The notes: a model not told the origin generated them from the letters alone. A stretch of DNA of 64,000 nucleotides from Actinophytocola gossypii (GCF_025165815.1 NZ_JAFFZE010000017.1:1-64000), one strand, 5' to 3'; positions 44,224 to 53,270 are shown, counted from the first letter of the stretch. A program made the numbers and translations.

Positions 44224-44598
44224 TCAGTCGGCCTGGATGACCGACAGGACGTTGCCGGCGGGGTCGCGGAACCAGGCGATGGTCGGGCCGACCTCGCGGA
44301 AGATGCCCTTGTCGTCGGTGCCGTCGTAGTGTTCGAACTCGACGCCGGCCGCGGTCAGGGCGTCGACGGCGGCCTCGACGTCCTCGACGGCGAAGTTCAG
44401 GGTCGTGTACGCGGCCGGGGTGTGGTCGGGCTTCGGGTAGATCAGGGTGTCGCGGCCGCCCGGCAGGTGCAGGGTCAGCATGCCGTTCTCCTCGGACACC
44501 CGGACGCCGAGCGTCTCGCCGTAGAAGCGTTTCGCGGCGTCCGTGTCGTCGACGGAGAAGCCGCTGAACGCCGAGGTGAAGGTGAACATGGCCGCCAT
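44224..44598 (-). CDS. VOC-family (glyoxalase-like) protein
   Basis: 124 residues of one glyoxalase/bleomycin-resistance fold: FSGFSVDDTDAAKRFYGETLGVRV, LHLPGGRDTLIYPKP, LNFAVEDVEAAVDALTAAGVEFE, WFRDPAGNVLSVIQ. These are typically metal-dependent lyases or dioxygenases, but the reaction cannot be told. ATG 44598 or 44589 could start it; neither has a clear ribosome site. It is convergent with argS, stop codons adjacent. Confidence 0.82.
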   Translation of the reverse strand: MAAMFTFTSAFSGFSVDDTDAAKRFYGETLGVRVSEENGMLTLHLPGGRDTLIYPKPDHTPAAYTTLNFAVEDVEAAVDALTAAGVEFEHYDGTDDKGIFREVGPTIAWFRDPAGNVLSVIQAD

Positions 44599-44609
44599 TC
44601 TGGCCGCGC

Positions 44610-45191
44610 TCAGTGTGCTCCCGCCATACGCGCCTGTGCCATCACGTGCCCCATCAGGGTGACCAGCACGGTCTTCGTCGATTCCCGGTCCCGCGCGTCG
44701 CACAGCAGCAGCGGCACGTGCGGGTCCAGGTCCAGCGCGCCACGCACCTCGTCGTCGGTGTAGTGGTAGGCGTCGTCGAAGCAGTTCACCGCCACCACGA
44801 ACGGCAGGCCGCGGCGCTCGAAGAAGTCGACCGCCGGGAAACACGAGTCCAGGCGGCGGGTGTCGGCCAGCACCACCGCGCCCAGCGCGCCCCGGGCCAG
44901 CTCGTCCCACATGAACCAGAACCGGTTCTGGCCCGGCGTGCCGAACAGGTACAGGATCAGCTCGGGGTTGATCGTGATGCGGCCGAAGTCCAGCGCGACC
45001 GTCGTCGTGTGCTTGGCCTCCACGCCGGACAGGTCGTCCACGCCCGCCGACGCCTCGGTGATCAGCTCCTCGGTGCGCAACGGCGGCACCTCGCTGACCG
45101 AGCCGACCATCGTGGTCTTGCCGACGCCGAAACCGCCGGCGACCACGATCTTCACCGCCGAGGCGAGGCGTTCAGAGTTTCCGGATGCCAT
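44610..45191 (-). CDS. Conservon GTP-binding protein (CvnD-like)
   Basis: 193 residues. Small GTPase-like fold with Walker A GGFGVGKTT, a G3-like LFGTPGQNRFWFMWDEL and a NCFD-type specificity loop (VAVNCFDDAYHY). It is the last gene of a histidine kinase - roadblock - DUF742 - GTPase set (conservon) that acts like a G-protein switch at the membrane in Streptomyces. It overlaps the DUF742 gene by 20 bases. Confidence 0.9.
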   Translation of the reverse strand: MASGNSERLASAVKIVVAGGFGVGKTTMVGSVSEVPPLRTEELITEASAGVDDLSGVEAKHTTTVALDFGRITINPELILYLFGTPGQNRFWFMWDELARGALGAVVLADTRRLDSCFPAVDFFERRGLPFVVAVNCFDDAYHYTDDEVRGALDLDPHVPLLLCDARDRESTKTVLVTLMGHVMAQARMAGAH

Positions 45192-45537
45192 CGAGAACCG
45201 CCTGGAGTACGTGTTGGCTCGGTGCGTCGGTGACCTGCACGGCCGACCGGTGGATCATCAGGTTCTGCGTGATCAGGTCGCTGAGCAGCACCTTCACCAC
45301 CTGCAGCGGCAGGTCCACCTGCGCGGCCGCCTCGACGACCGAGATCGGCTGCTGGCACACCCGCAGCAGCTGGAGCGACTCGGGCTCCAGGTGGTCGGCG
45401 TGCTCCCGCAGCGCGACGACCAGCGTGATCAGGTCGAGGCCGATCGTGTCCGACTTCGTGCGCCCGCCGGTCACCGCGTACGGCCGGACCAGCGGGCCGG
45501 CGGCCTCGTCGAACCACGCCTCGTGGTCCACGCTCAT
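45172..45537 (-). CDS. Conservon DUF742 protein (CvnC-like)
   Basis: 121 residues. LVRPYAVTGGRT at the start, a winged-helix-like centre (QQPISVVEAAAQVDLPLQVVKVLLSDLI) and a short tail are typical of DUF742. It sits between the roadblock and GTPase genes and overlaps both, so the set is translated as a unit. Its role in the signalling complex is not clear. Confidence 0.9.
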   Translation of the reverse strand: MSVDHEAWFDEAAGPLVRPYAVTGGRTKSDTIGLDLITLVVALREHADHLEPESLQLLRVCQQPISVVEAAAQVDLPLQVVKVLLSDLITQNLMIHRSAVQVTDAPSQHVLQAVLDGIRKL

Positions 45538-45947
45538 GGCACCGGACGGCCCATGGTCTCGCGTGGCTTCGCCGACAGCGCCGCCCCGACCCGCTTGACC
45601 ATCAGGTTCATCTCGTACGCGACCATCCCGACGTCGGCCGACTCCTCGGCCAGCAGCGCCAGGCACGCGCCCTGGCCGGCGGCGGTCACGAACAGGAACG
45701 CGTGATCCATCTCGACCAGGGTCTGGCGCACCCGGCCGCCGCCGAAGTGCCGGCCGGTGCCGCGGGCCAGGCTCTGGAAGGCCGACGCCACCGCCGACAG
45801 GTGTTCGGCGTCGGCCTCGTCGAGGTTGTCCGACTTGCCGATGAGCAGCCCGTCGGCGGAGAGCACGACCGCTCTCTCCACCCCGGCCACCCGCTTGACC
45901 AGGTCGTTGAGCAACCAGTCCAGCTCATTCAGCGCGGTGTTGGCCAT
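45534..45947 (-). CDS. Conservon roadblock/LC7 protein (CvnB-like)
   Basis: 137 residues covering one roadblock fold: NELDWLLNDLVKRVAGVERAVVLSADGLLIGKSDNL, then HLSAVASAFQSLARGTGRHFGGGRV. Such proteins act as GTPase-activating or scaffolding partners of the CvnD GTPase. It overlaps the kinase gene upstream by 23 bases and the DUF742 gene by 4. Confidence 0.9.
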   Translation of the reverse strand: MANTALNELDWLLNDLVKRVAGVERAVVLSADGLLIGKSDNLDEADAEHLSAVASAFQSLARGTGRHFGGGRVRQTLVEMDHAFLFVTAAGQGACLALLAEESADVGMVAYEMNLMVKRVGAALSAKPRETMGRPVP

Positions 45948-48387
45948 TGCGCACGCTCCCCACGGTGTTCTCGCCGTTCCCGTTACCCATGTCCGGCTCC
46001 TCCCGGCCCCGCCTCGTGCCCTGCACGAACGCCGACAGCCTGCTGCGCGCCGCGTCCGGGCTGTTCTCGACCTCCTCGGTGTCCGCCGGGGGCCACGCCG
46101 TCGCCGACGGGTCCTCCCGCAGCTGCGGAGCCAGGTTCTGCTGGCGCCTGCGCTGGGGCAGCGGCGGTCGGCCCGCCGGTCGCTCGGGTCCCGTCGGGGA
46201 TGTCGGCCGCTCGGGGGCCGGCGTTTCCGCGAAGGTCTCCTCGAACGTCTCCTCGACCGGGAGCTGCGGGCGGAACAGGTCCTCGCCCGGCTTGGCCGCC
46301 ACCACCGGGAACTCCGGCAGCGGCTGCAGGAACGACGCGGGCAGCGGCAACACGGTCGGCTGCTCGACCGGGGGCGTCTTCACCGTCGGCGTGACGTCCT
46401 CGGCCGACGGCACCTCGGTGAGCAGCTCCGCGCGCAGCAGCACGATCGCGCGGGTGCCGCCGTAGGCCGACTCGCGCAGCGTCACGGAGATCCCGTGCCG
46501 GGCGGCGAGCCTGGCCACCACGAACAGGCCGAGGCGGGGCTCGGTGGACAGCGCCATGATGCCGAAGTCCGGCGGCCGGTGGAGCATCCCGTTGAGCCGC
46601 TCCACCAGGTCGGCCTCGATGCCGAGGCCCTGGTCCTCGATCTCCAGCGCGACCCCGCGCCCGACGACGTTGCCCCGGACCTCCACCCGCGACTCCGGCG
46701 GCGAGAACGAGGTGGCGTTGTCGATCAGCTCGGCGAGCAGGTGCACCAGGTCGCCGACGACCGGCCCGTTCACCGCGACCGCAGGCAGCTTGGCGATCTT
46801 GACCCGGGCGAAGTCCTCGGTCTCGGCCGCGGCGCCGCGGGCCAGCTCGGTGAGGCTGACCGGGTTCCGCCAGCGCCGGCCCGGCTGGCCGCCGCCGAGG
46901 ATGATCAGGTTCTCCGCGTTGCGCCTGGCCCGGGTGGACAGGTGGTCGAGCTGGAACAGCATCTCCAGCTGCTCGGGGTCCTCCTGCTTGCGCTCGGCCT
47001 CGTCGAGCACCTTGAGCTGGCGGTGCACGATGACCTGGCTGCGGTGGGCGATGTTGAGGAACACCGTCTTGGTGCCCTCCCTGGTCTTCGCCTCCTGCAC
47101 GGCGGCGGCCACCGCGGTCCGCTGGGCCGAGTTGAACGCGTCCGCGACCTCGCCGATCTCGTCGGTGCCGTGCCCGGCTAGGCGCACGTCGTCGACGGTG
47201 ACGTCCGCGCCGGTCCGGACGCTCTCCACCAGCGCCGGCAGCTTCTGCTCGGCCAGCTCCAGGGTCTCCGCGCGCAGCCGGGTGAGGCGTTCGATGAGCC
47301 GCCGGGACAGCCGGATGGCGAACACGAACACGGCGGCGGCGAGCAGCAGCACCACCACGCCGGCGACGATCGCCTGGGTGAGCGTGGTGTCGATCCGGTC
47401 CACCGCGTCCGCGATCGTCGCGCGGGCCTGGGTCTGCAGCAGGGCCACCAGTGCGATGGATACCTCCTGGGTGGCGCCGCGCCACAGGTCCTCGCTGAGC
47501 GGGATGTTCCGGCCGCCGTCGAGCAGGGCCTGCTCGACCGACAGCAGCCGCTCCCAGCCGGTGGTGTCCTTGAGCGCCTCGTACCGTTGCTGCACCTCGG
47601 GCACGGCTACTCGCATGCTCTGCTCGAGCTGCAGGTGGTACGCGCTGACCAGGCCCTGGTACAGCCGGAAGTCGGCCGGGTCGAGGCCGCCCGCGGTGTT
47701 GGCCGAGGCGAGCGCGTCCGCGCGGAGCATCTGGTCGACGGCGGTGAGCAGCGGGCCTACGCCGACCCCGAGCGCGTACACCGACTCGGCGTCCGGGCCG
47801 AACTGCGCGAGGCCCTGGGTGCCCTCGATGAACTGGTCGATGATCCGGTTGTAGAAGGTGAACGAGTCGTTGACGGTGACCTGGGCGCCGTCGACGCGGA
47901 TGCGGGTCGACGGCAGCTCGCCCATCAGCGTGGTGAACTCGCCGACGTCGCGCTGGACCGACGCGGGGGCGACGTCGGCCAGCTCACCCAGCTTCGTGGT
48001 GACGTCGTCGACCAGGGCGTCGGTCTGCTCGCGCTGCCGGAGCAGGTCGGACTCGAAGGAGCCCAGGCTGGCCAGCCGGCGCAGGGTGAGGCGGCGTTCC
48101 TCCTGGAGCGCGACGATCAGCGGGAGCGCGGCACGCTGGGCGTCGCTGGCCAGGGAGAAGTAGTTCCGCGTCGAGGCGGCGTCGTAGATCAGGTACCCGG
48201 TGCCGCCCGCGCCGGCGAGCAGGAACACGATGCACGGCACGAGCGCGATCGCGAGCACCCGGGTACGGATGGACAACCTTCGGGTAGGCAGAGCCCGGTC
48301 ACGCCGGATGGAGGTCTTCTTCACCGCGTTCCGCTTTCGTTCTGGCTGGGTTTTCCGCACCCGGACTCGTCGCCGAACGGTAAACAC
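45925..48387 (-). CDS. Conservon sensor histidine kinase-like protein (CvnA) with nitrate/nitrite-sensing-type domain
   Basis: 820 residues. Two membrane helices (about 49-70 and 337-357) enclose an outer domain resembling the NIT nitrate-sensing fold (LIVALQEERRLTLRRLASLG). A HAMP-like linker, a helical region without a clear phospho-His box, and an ATPase domain follow (ELIDNATSFSPPESRVEV, EDQGLGIEADLVERLNGML, GLFVVARLAARHGISVTL). The last 170 residues are Pro/Glu-rich. Start GTG 48387 has AGGTGA 6 bases before it; GTG 48360 or 48324 are possible. It probably tells the downstream GTPase about an outside signal. Confidence 0.88.
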   Translation of the reverse strand: MFTVRRRVRVRKTQPERKRNAVKKTSIRRDRALPTRRLSIRTRVLAIALVPCIVFLLAGAGGTGYLIYDAASTRNYFSLASDAQRAALPLIVALQEERRLTLRRLASLGSFESDLLRQREQTDALVDDVTTKLGELADVAPASVQRDVGEFTTLMGELPSTRIRVDGAQVTVNDSFTFYNRIIDQFIEGTQGLAQFGPDAESVYALGVGVGPLLTAVDQMLRADALASANTAGGLDPADFRLYQGLVSAYHLQLEQSMRVAVPEVQQRYEALKDTTGWERLLSVEQALLDGGRNIPLSEDLWRGATQEVSIALVALLQTQARATIADAVDRIDTTLTQAIVAGVVVLLLAAAVFVFAIRLSRRLIERLTRLRAETLELAEQKLPALVESVRTGADVTVDDVRLAGHGTDEIGEVADAFNSAQRTAVAAAVQEAKTREGTKTVFLNIAHRSQVIVHRQLKVLDEAERKQEDPEQLEMLFQLDHLSTRARRNAENLIILGGGQPGRRWRNPVSLTELARGAAAETEDFARVKIAKLPAVAVNGPVVGDLVHLLAELIDNATSFSPPESRVEVRGNVVGRGVALEIEDQGLGIEADLVERLNGMLHRPPDFGIMALSTEPRLGLFVVARLAARHGISVTLRESAYGGTRAIVLLRAELLTEVPSAEDVTPTVKTPPVEQPTVLPLPASFLQPLPEFPVVAAKPGEDLFRPQLPVEETFEETFAETPAPERPTSPTGPERPAGRPPLPQRRRQQNLAPQLREDPSATAWPPADTEEVENSPDAARSRLSAFVQGTRRGREEPDMGNGNGENTVGSVRNGQHRAE

Positions 48388-48521
48388 CGTCGGTCACCTA
48401 GTCAAACGCCAGTTTCGGTGAATTACTGGCCGAATATCGGCCGAGTTGGAAAACGCACCATCCATGCCCAGGAATTCGGTGAACCCTGGGTGTCCGCGCC
48501 CACGCCCAACGTAGCAGCTGC

Positions 48522-49097
48522 TCAGGCCTTCTTGGCCTTTGCCGCGGCCTTCATTTCCTTCTTGTAGGCGCGGACCTCGAGCAGCGACGCCTCGTCCACG
48601 ATGTCGGCGACGGACAGGAACGAGCCCTTCTTCGCGTAGTCGCCGGCGGCCTTTCGCCAACCCGTCGCGGTGAGCCCGCGCTGTTTGCCGAGCAGCGCGA
48701 GAAAGATCTTGGCCTTCCCCTCGCCGAAACCGGGCAGGGCCTTGAGCCGCTTGAGCACCTCGGCGCCGTTCGGGTTCCCGGCGGTCCAGACCCCCTCGGC
48801 GCGGCCGTCGTAGGTGTCGACGAGCTCCTGGCACATCGCCTGGATGCGCTTGGCCATCGAGCCGGGGAAGCGGTGGATGGCCGGCGGCGTCGAGCACAGC
48901 TCGGCGAACCGCTGCGGGTCGTACTCGGCGATCACGCGAGCGTCCAGCGAGCCGACGCGCTCGAGGATCTTCTTCGGCCCGGCGAACGCGGTCTCGATGG
49001 TCACCTGCTGGTCCAGCAGCATGCCGGTGAGCAGCGCCAACGGCTCGCGGTCGAGCAGCTCGTTCGCCTCGGAGTCCGTGGTCAGCCAGGTCGCCAT
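48522..49097 (-). CDS. HhH-GPD-type base excision repair protein
   Basis: 191 residues. It resembles the actinobacterial HhH-GPD-type repair family: LTGMLLDQQVTIETAFAGPKKILERVGSLDARVIAEYDP, then LKALPGFGEGKAKIFLALLGKQRG, the helix-hairpin-helix-like section. A basic Ala/Lys tail (KKEMKAAAKAKKA) ends it. It would remove a damaged base, but its substrate is unknown. The likely start is ATG 49097; in-frame ATGs at 49106 and 49109 are alternatives. Confidence 0.75.
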   Translation of the reverse strand: MATWLTTDSEANELLDREPLALLTGMLLDQQVTIETAFAGPKKILERVGSLDARVIAEYDPQRFAELCSTPPAIHRFPGSMAKRIQAMCQELVDTYDGRAEGVWTAGNPNGAEVLKRLKALPGFGEGKAKIFLALLGKQRGLTATGWRKAAGDYAKKGSFLSVADIVDEASLLEVRAYKKEMKAAAKAKKA

Positions 49098-49227
49098 GAG
49101 CCTCATCATGGCACGGCGGCTACCACGGGGAGAGTAGCCGGGCCGCGGCCGGTACGCCGGTCGGCGCAGCGCGGTTGTCGCGCTCGGTTTGACGACTTCG
49201 TCAGCGCCCGTGCTCATCCTGAGGTGT

Positions 49228-49335
49228 ATGAAACTGGTGCTGTCCCTGCTGCTCGGTTCGCTGTCGATCCGCGTCACCCGCAACGTCCTGCGCCGCAACC
49301 GCCGGCTGCGCCGCCTGCTCTACCTGCCGCGCTAG
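49228..49335 (+). CDS. 35-residue basic amphipathic peptide
   Basis: ATG 49228 to TAG 49335. The N-terminal 12 residues (MKLVLSLLLGSL) are hydrophobic. The remainder is very Arg-rich (RVTRNVLRRNRRLRRLLYLPR, nine Arg). Nearly every codon ends in G or C, as in real genes here, and GAGGTG lies just before the ATG. It could be a membrane-bound micropeptide. It ends 9 bases before the GNAT gene and may be co-transcribed with it. No known family. Confidence 0.55.
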   Translation: MKLVLSLLLGSLSIRVTRNVLRRNRRLRRLLYLPR

Positions 49336-49344
49336 CGTGGTGGG

Positions 49345-49908
49345 GTGCTGCGACCCGAGTACCCGATCGAGACCGCCCGCCTGACCCTGCGCCCCTTCGC
49401 CGAGACCGACTTCGACGCCCTGCACGCGTACCAGAAGCTGCCCGAGGTGGCCCGCTACCTGTACGAAGGTCCCCGCGAGCCGGCGGAGACGGCCGAGGCG
49501 CTCGAGCGCCGGATCGCGAGGACGTCGCTGGAGAAGGCCGGGGACGTGCTGGTGCTGGCGGTCGTGCTGCGGGAGACCGGGGAGCTGCTCGGGGAGGTCA
49601 ACCTGTGCTGGCTGTCCGAGTCGAACCGGCAGGGCGAGTTCGGGTTCGTGTTCAACCCCGCGTTCCACGGCAACGGCTATGCCGGCGAGGCCGCGGTGGA
49701 GATGCTGCGCCTCGGGTTCGACGGTCTCGGCCTGCACCGGATCATCGGCCGCTGCGAGGCCCGCAACACCGCGTCGGCCAGGCTGATGGCCCGGCTCGGC
49801 CTGCGCCGCGAGGCCCACTTCGTGCAGAACGAGTTCGTCAAGGGCGAGTGGAACGACGAGGTCGTGTTCGCCATGCTCGCCACCGAGTGGGCCGACGCCC
49901 GGCCCTGA
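49345..49908 (+). CDS. GNAT acetyltransferase, RimJ/RimL type
   Basis: 187 residues. YPIETARLTLRPFAETDFDALHAYQ is the usual start of RimJ/L-type N-acetyltransferases. GEFGFVFNPAFHGNGYAGEAAVEMLRLGF is the acetyl-CoA-binding region, and RCEARNTASARLMARLGLRREAHF the last helix. The substrate, a protein N terminus or a small amine, is unknown. GTG 49345 starts it. Confidence 0.88.
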   Translation: MLRPEYPIETARLTLRPFAETDFDALHAYQKLPEVARYLYEGPREPAETAEALERRIARTSLEKAGDVLVLAVVLRETGELLGEVNLCWLSESNRQGEFGFVFNPAFHGNGYAGEAAVEMLRLGFDGLGLHRIIGRCEARNTASARLMARLGLRREAHFVQNEFVKGEWNDEVVFAMLATEWADARP

Positions 49909-49911
49909 CGC

Positions 49912-50118
49912 TCACTCCGGCTCCCAGCGCAGCAGGTCGCCCGGCTGGCACTCCAGCGCCTCGCAGAGCGCGGCGAGCGTCGCGAACCGCACCGCCTTGG
50001 CGCGGCCGTTCTTGAGCACCGCCAGGTTGGCCGGCGTGATCCCGACCCGCTCGGCGAGCTCGCCGACGGACATCTTCCGCCTGGCCAGCATGACGTCGAT
50101 GTCGACCACGATCGGCAT
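49912..50118 (-). CDS. Small XRE-family HTH regulator
   Basis: 68 residues, just one HTH: MLARRKMSVGELAERVGITPANLAVLKNGRAKAVRFATLAALCEALECQPGDLL. This YozG-like type regularly follows a DUF2975 membrane protein gene. The start ATG overlaps the DUF2975 stop (ATGA). It probably controls its own operon through the dyads at 50614-50640. Confidence 0.9.
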   Translation of the reverse strand: MPIVVDIDVMLARRKMSVGELAERVGITPANLAVLKNGRAKAVRFATLAALCEALECQPGDLLRWEPE

Positions 50119-50591
50119 CAGATGACCTCGTCCAGCTCGGCCCGCATCCGCGTGGCCTGGCCGAGCAGCATCCGCAGCACGAGCACGACGAGCGCGACCC
50201 CCAGGATCGCCACCACCACCCCGCAGATCAGCAGGACGATCCCCGGCGCGACCGCCTCGCCCGGCGCCAGGACGACCGCGAGCGCGAACGTCACCAGCGC
50301 GGCCGCCACGAACGCGCCGATCACGACGTCCACGTAGCGGAACGCGGCCGGGGAGAACACCGTGCCGCGGCCGACCATCGTCACCAGCCGCCACACGCAG
50401 ACCAGGACGACCTGCATCGCCACGAAGCCCAGGATCACGATCACGACGATCGGGACGCGCCGGGACGTGAGGCCGAAGTCCTCCTCCAGGTCGACGGCCA
50501 GCAGCGGCACCATCACCGCCTGCACGAACAGCGAGCCCGCGAGCAACGCCACGAGCACGGCCCGCAGCGCGAGCAGCGTCAGCTTTCCCAT
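50118..50591 (-). CDS. DUF2975 membrane protein
   Basis: 157 residues with four membrane helices (about 8-27, 46-68, 87-107 and 118-140). Its size, topology and coupling to a small XRE regulator gene match DUF2975. The role of these pairs is unknown; a membrane sensor that feeds the regulator is a plausible inference. Confidence 0.85.
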   Translation of the reverse strand: MGKLTLLALRAVLVALLAGSLFVQAVMVPLLAVDLEEDFGLTSRRVPIVVIVILGFVAMQVVLVCVWRLVTMVGRGTVFSPAAFRYVDVVIGAFVAAALVTFALAVVLAPGEAVAPGIVLLICGVVVAILGVALVVLVLRMLLGQATRMRAELDEVI

Positions 50592-50613
50592 GATCTCTCC
50601 CTCGATTGCCTAA

Positions 50614-50640
50614 CGATAGAAAGCTATCGAAAGTCGATAG
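50614..50640. promoter_or_regulatory. Triple CGATAG half-site dyad, candidate operator of DUF2975/XRE operon
   Basis: CGATAG (50614-50619), CTATCG (50624-50629) and CGATAG (50635-50640) form two overlapping palindromes in an AT-rich stretch 23 bases upstream of the DUF2975 start. It is well placed for autorepression by the XRE protein. It could also affect icd on the other strand. Confidence 0.6.
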
Positions 50641-50748
50641 GTAGAGCAAGTGTCCGGGGTGACCCGGAACGCATCGTTAGCAGTACGCGTGTACCGTTTG
50701 GCGCGAGACCACGCGCGCGACGGAGACGTGAGAGGAGCATCCCGGCAC

Positions 50749-51963
50749 ATGGCCAAGATCAAGGTCCAGGGGACGGTCGTCGAGCTTGACGGCGACGAGA
50801 TGACCCGCATCATCTGGCAGTTCATCAAGGACAAGCTGATCCACCCGTACCTGGACGTCAACCTGGACTACTACGACCTGGGTATCGAGCACCGGGACGC
50901 CACCGACGACCAGGTCACCGTCGACGCGGCGAACGCGATCGCCAAGCACGGGGTCGGCGTCAAGTGCGCCACCATCACCCCGGACGAGGCGCGGGTCGAG
51001 GAGTTCGGCCTGAAGAAGATGTGGCGCAGCCCCAACGGCACCATCCGCAACATCCTCGGCGGCGTGATCTTCCGCGAGCCGATCGTCATCTCCAACATCC
51101 CGCGGCTGGTGCCCGGCTGGACCAAGCCGATCATCATCGGCCGTCACGCGCACGGCGACCAGTACAAGGCCACCGACTTCAAGGTCCCCGGCCCCGGCAC
51201 CCTGACCGTCAGCTACACCCCGGCCGACGGCGGCGAGCCGATGGAGTTCGAGGTCGCGAACTTCCCGGAGGGCGGCGGCGTCGCGGTCGGGATGTACAAC
51301 TACCGCAAGTCCATCGAGGACTTCGCGCGCGCGTCCTTCCGGTACGGACTCGAGCGCGGCTACCCGGTCTACATGTCGACCAAGAACACGATCCTCAAGG
51401 CCTACGACGGCATGTTCAAGGACGTGTTCGCGGAGATCTTCGAGGCCGAGTTCAAGTCCGACTTCGACGCCAAGGGCATCACCTACGAGCACCGGCTCAT
51501 CGACGACATGGTCGCCGCGGCGCTCAAGTGGGAGGGCGGCTACGTCTGGGCCTGCAAGAACTACGACGGTGACGTGCAGTCCGACACCGTCGCGCAGGGC
51601 TTCGGCTCGCTGGGCCTGATGACCTCGGTGCTGATGACCCCGGACGGCAAGGTCGAGGCCGAGGCCGCGCACGGCACGGTGACCAGGCACTACCGCCAGC
51701 ACCAGGCCGGCAAGCCGACGTCGACGAACCCGATCGCGTCGATCTTCGCCTGGACCCGCGGCCTGGACGCGCGCGGCAAGCAGGACTCGACGCCCGAGGT
51801 GTCCGGCTTCGCGCACACCCTGGAGCAGGTGATCATCGAGACCGTCGAGAGCGGCAGGATGACCAAGGACCTGGCGCTGCTGGTCGGCAAGGACCAGGAG
51901 TTCCAGACCACCGAGGAGTTCCTCGCCACCCTGGACGAGAACCTGCGCGAGAAGATGGCCTGA
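50749..51963 (+). CDS. icd: Isocitrate dehydrogenase (NADP-dependent, dimeric eukaryote-like type)
   Basis: 404 residues from ATG 50749 (GAGAGGAG about 11 bases before). [23 protein letters not shown] and [19 protein letters not shown] are diagnostic of the dimeric NADP enzyme; the substrate-binding region [13 protein letters not shown] and the coenzyme end [12 protein letters not shown] are complete. It converts isocitrate to 2-oxoglutarate in the TCA cycle. The upstream frame is open to 50650 but lacks a convincing start. Confidence 0.96.
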   Translation: MAKIKVQGTVVELDGDEMTRIIWQFIKDKLIHPYLDVNLDYYDLGIEHRDATDDQVTVDAANAIAKHGVGVKCATITPDEARVEEFGLKKMWRSPNGTIRNILGGVIFREPIVISNIPRLVPGWTKPIIIGRHAHGDQYKATDFKVPGPGTLTVSYTPADGGEPMEFEVANFPEGGGVAVGMYNYRKSIEDFARASFRYGLERGYPVYMSTKNTILKAYDGMFKDVFAEIFEAEFKSDFDAKGITYEHRLIDDMVAAALKWEGGYVWACKNYDGDVQSDTVAQGFGSLGLMTSVLMTPDGKVEAEAAHGTVTRHYRQHQAGKPTSTNPIASIFAWTRGLDARGKQDSTPEVSGFAHTLEQVIIETVESGRMTKDLALLVGKDQEFQTTEEFLATLDENLREKMA

Positions 51964-51972
51964 TCGTCTCCT

Positions 51973-52006
51973 CGGACGGCGCCCGCCACCCGGTGGGCGC
52001 CGTCCG
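51973..52006 (+). terminator. Hairpin terminator after icd
   Basis: CGGACGGCGCCC (51973-51984) and GGGCGCCGTCCG (51995-52006) are perfect complements around a 10-base loop, 10 bases after the icd stop. Confidence 0.8.
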
Positions 52007-52147
52007 TGCGTCTGCACGTGCGGTGACGGAACGTGGTGTCCCGTTGGGACGTGCGAGTGGTTCCCGGCCCGGCTCGTTTCCAACTCGAGCCGGCTGGGTT
52101 ATATCTGAGAGGCAGGCGCTGACGGCACCCCGTTGGGAGCGATTTCG

Positions 52148-52489
52148 ATGAAGCTGCTGAACGTGAAGTGGAGCCTCAAGCGCACGGTGATCGCCCTGGG
52201 TGTCGCCGTCGGGATCTACGTCATCTACGTCCAGGGCTCCGCCCAGCGCGGGACCGAGAGCGGCGGCGACGCCGAGCCGGCGTCGAGCACCCCGCAGTGC
52301 CAGGTGGAGTCCACCGTGGACGGGCTGAACGTGCGCTCGGCGCCCGAGATCGACCCGGCCAACATCGTCGACCAACTGTCCCAGGGCGAACAGTCCGACG
52401 CGGACACCGAGGTGCGCAACGGCTTCCGCAAGCTCGCCGAGGGCCGCTGGGTCTCGACCGAGTACCTCCAGCCGAGCGAGGGCTGTTAG
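52148..52489 (+). CDS. Membrane-anchored or exported SH3-like domain protein
   Basis: 113 residues. A basic start (MKLLNVKWSLKR), one membrane helix (about 13-31), a flexible linker and a bacterial SH3-type domain (about 50-113; STVDGLNVRSAPEIDPANIVDQL, GRWVSTEYL). Two Cys (at 51 and 113) may pair. Such domains often bind cell wall material. It overlaps the convergent MBL gene by 4 bases. The CGGCTCG/CGAGCCG dyad at 52070-52092 lies upstream. Confidence 0.75.
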   Translation: MKLLNVKWSLKRTVIALGVAVGIYVIYVQGSAQRGTESGGDAEPASSTPQCQVESTVDGLNVRSAPEIDPANIVDQLSQGEQSDADTEVRNGFRKLAEGRWVSTEYLQPSEGC

Positions 52490-53214
52490 AGCTCGACCAC
52501 GAGCCCTTCGTCGGCGACCAGGATCTCCCCGTCGAACGTCTCCCCGGCCTCTTCGCGGGAGACCGCCCGGTCCGCCCCCGGCCAGAAGTGGGTGAGCATC
52601 AGCCGCCGCGCGCGGGCTCTGGTAGCCCACCGGCCGGCCTCCCGCGCGCACAGCAGGTGCTCACTGGTCTGCTCGCCCTGGTGCGTGGCCTCGACCACGA
52701 ACAGATCCGCCCGGTCCCCGAGCACCGCCAGGTTCTCGTGCGGCCCCGTGTCACCCGTGTAGGCGACGGTCAACCCCGGCGCGAGGAGCCGAACCCCGAC
52801 GGCCGGCACGTGGTGCGGCAACGTCAACGCGTGGACCAGGAACGGCCCCACCCGGTACTCGCCGGGCAGGGCGCGGACGTCGAACAGGTCGGCCAGCCGC
52901 GGCTCCGGCTCCATCGAGTCGACGAGCCGCGCGACGTCGTCCGGGCAGAGCAGCGGAACGGGTTCGAACGCGGCGTCCCCGTAGTGCCTGACGCGGAGCA
53001 GCCCGTTGAGGTCGACGCAGTGGTCGCTGTGCGCGTGCGTGACCACGACGGCGTCCACGTCCCCGCTGGGGCGGAGTTCGAGCAGCCGGGGCAACGTCCC
53101 GAACCCGAGATCGAGCACGACCCGGAACCCGTCGTACTCCACCAGGAACCCGCTGCACGCCCGGCCGGGCTCCGGCCACGCCGCGCAGCTCCCGAGCACC
53201 GTCACCCGCCGCAT
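52486..53214 (-). CDS. MBL-fold metallo-hydrolase
   Basis: 242 residues. It has a metallo-beta-lactamase fold with the metal motif THAHSDH (H-x-H-x-D-H, about 79-85), a further Asp in YTGDTGPH, and His in LTHFWPG. The start MRRVTVLGSCAAWP and size resemble RNase Z/phosphodiesterase-like single-domain hydrolases. The substrate is unknown; a cyclic nucleotide or RNA end is possible. Confidence 0.85.
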   Translation of the reverse strand: MRRVTVLGSCAAWPEPGRACSGFLVEYDGFRVVLDLGFGTLPRLLELRPSGDVDAVVVTHAHSDHCVDLNGLLRVRHYGDAAFEPVPLLCPDDVARLVDSMEPEPRLADLFDVRALPGEYRVGPFLVHALTLPHHVPAVGVRLLAPGLTVAYTGDTGPHENLAVLGDRADLFVVEATHQGEQTSEHLLCAREAGRWATRARARRLMLTHFWPGADRAVSREEAGETFDGEILVADEGLVVEL

Positions 53215-53270
53215 GCCGGGCGAGGGTAATCACCTTGCTCCGGCGGTGGTGCCGCTGAGAGGGTCCGGGC

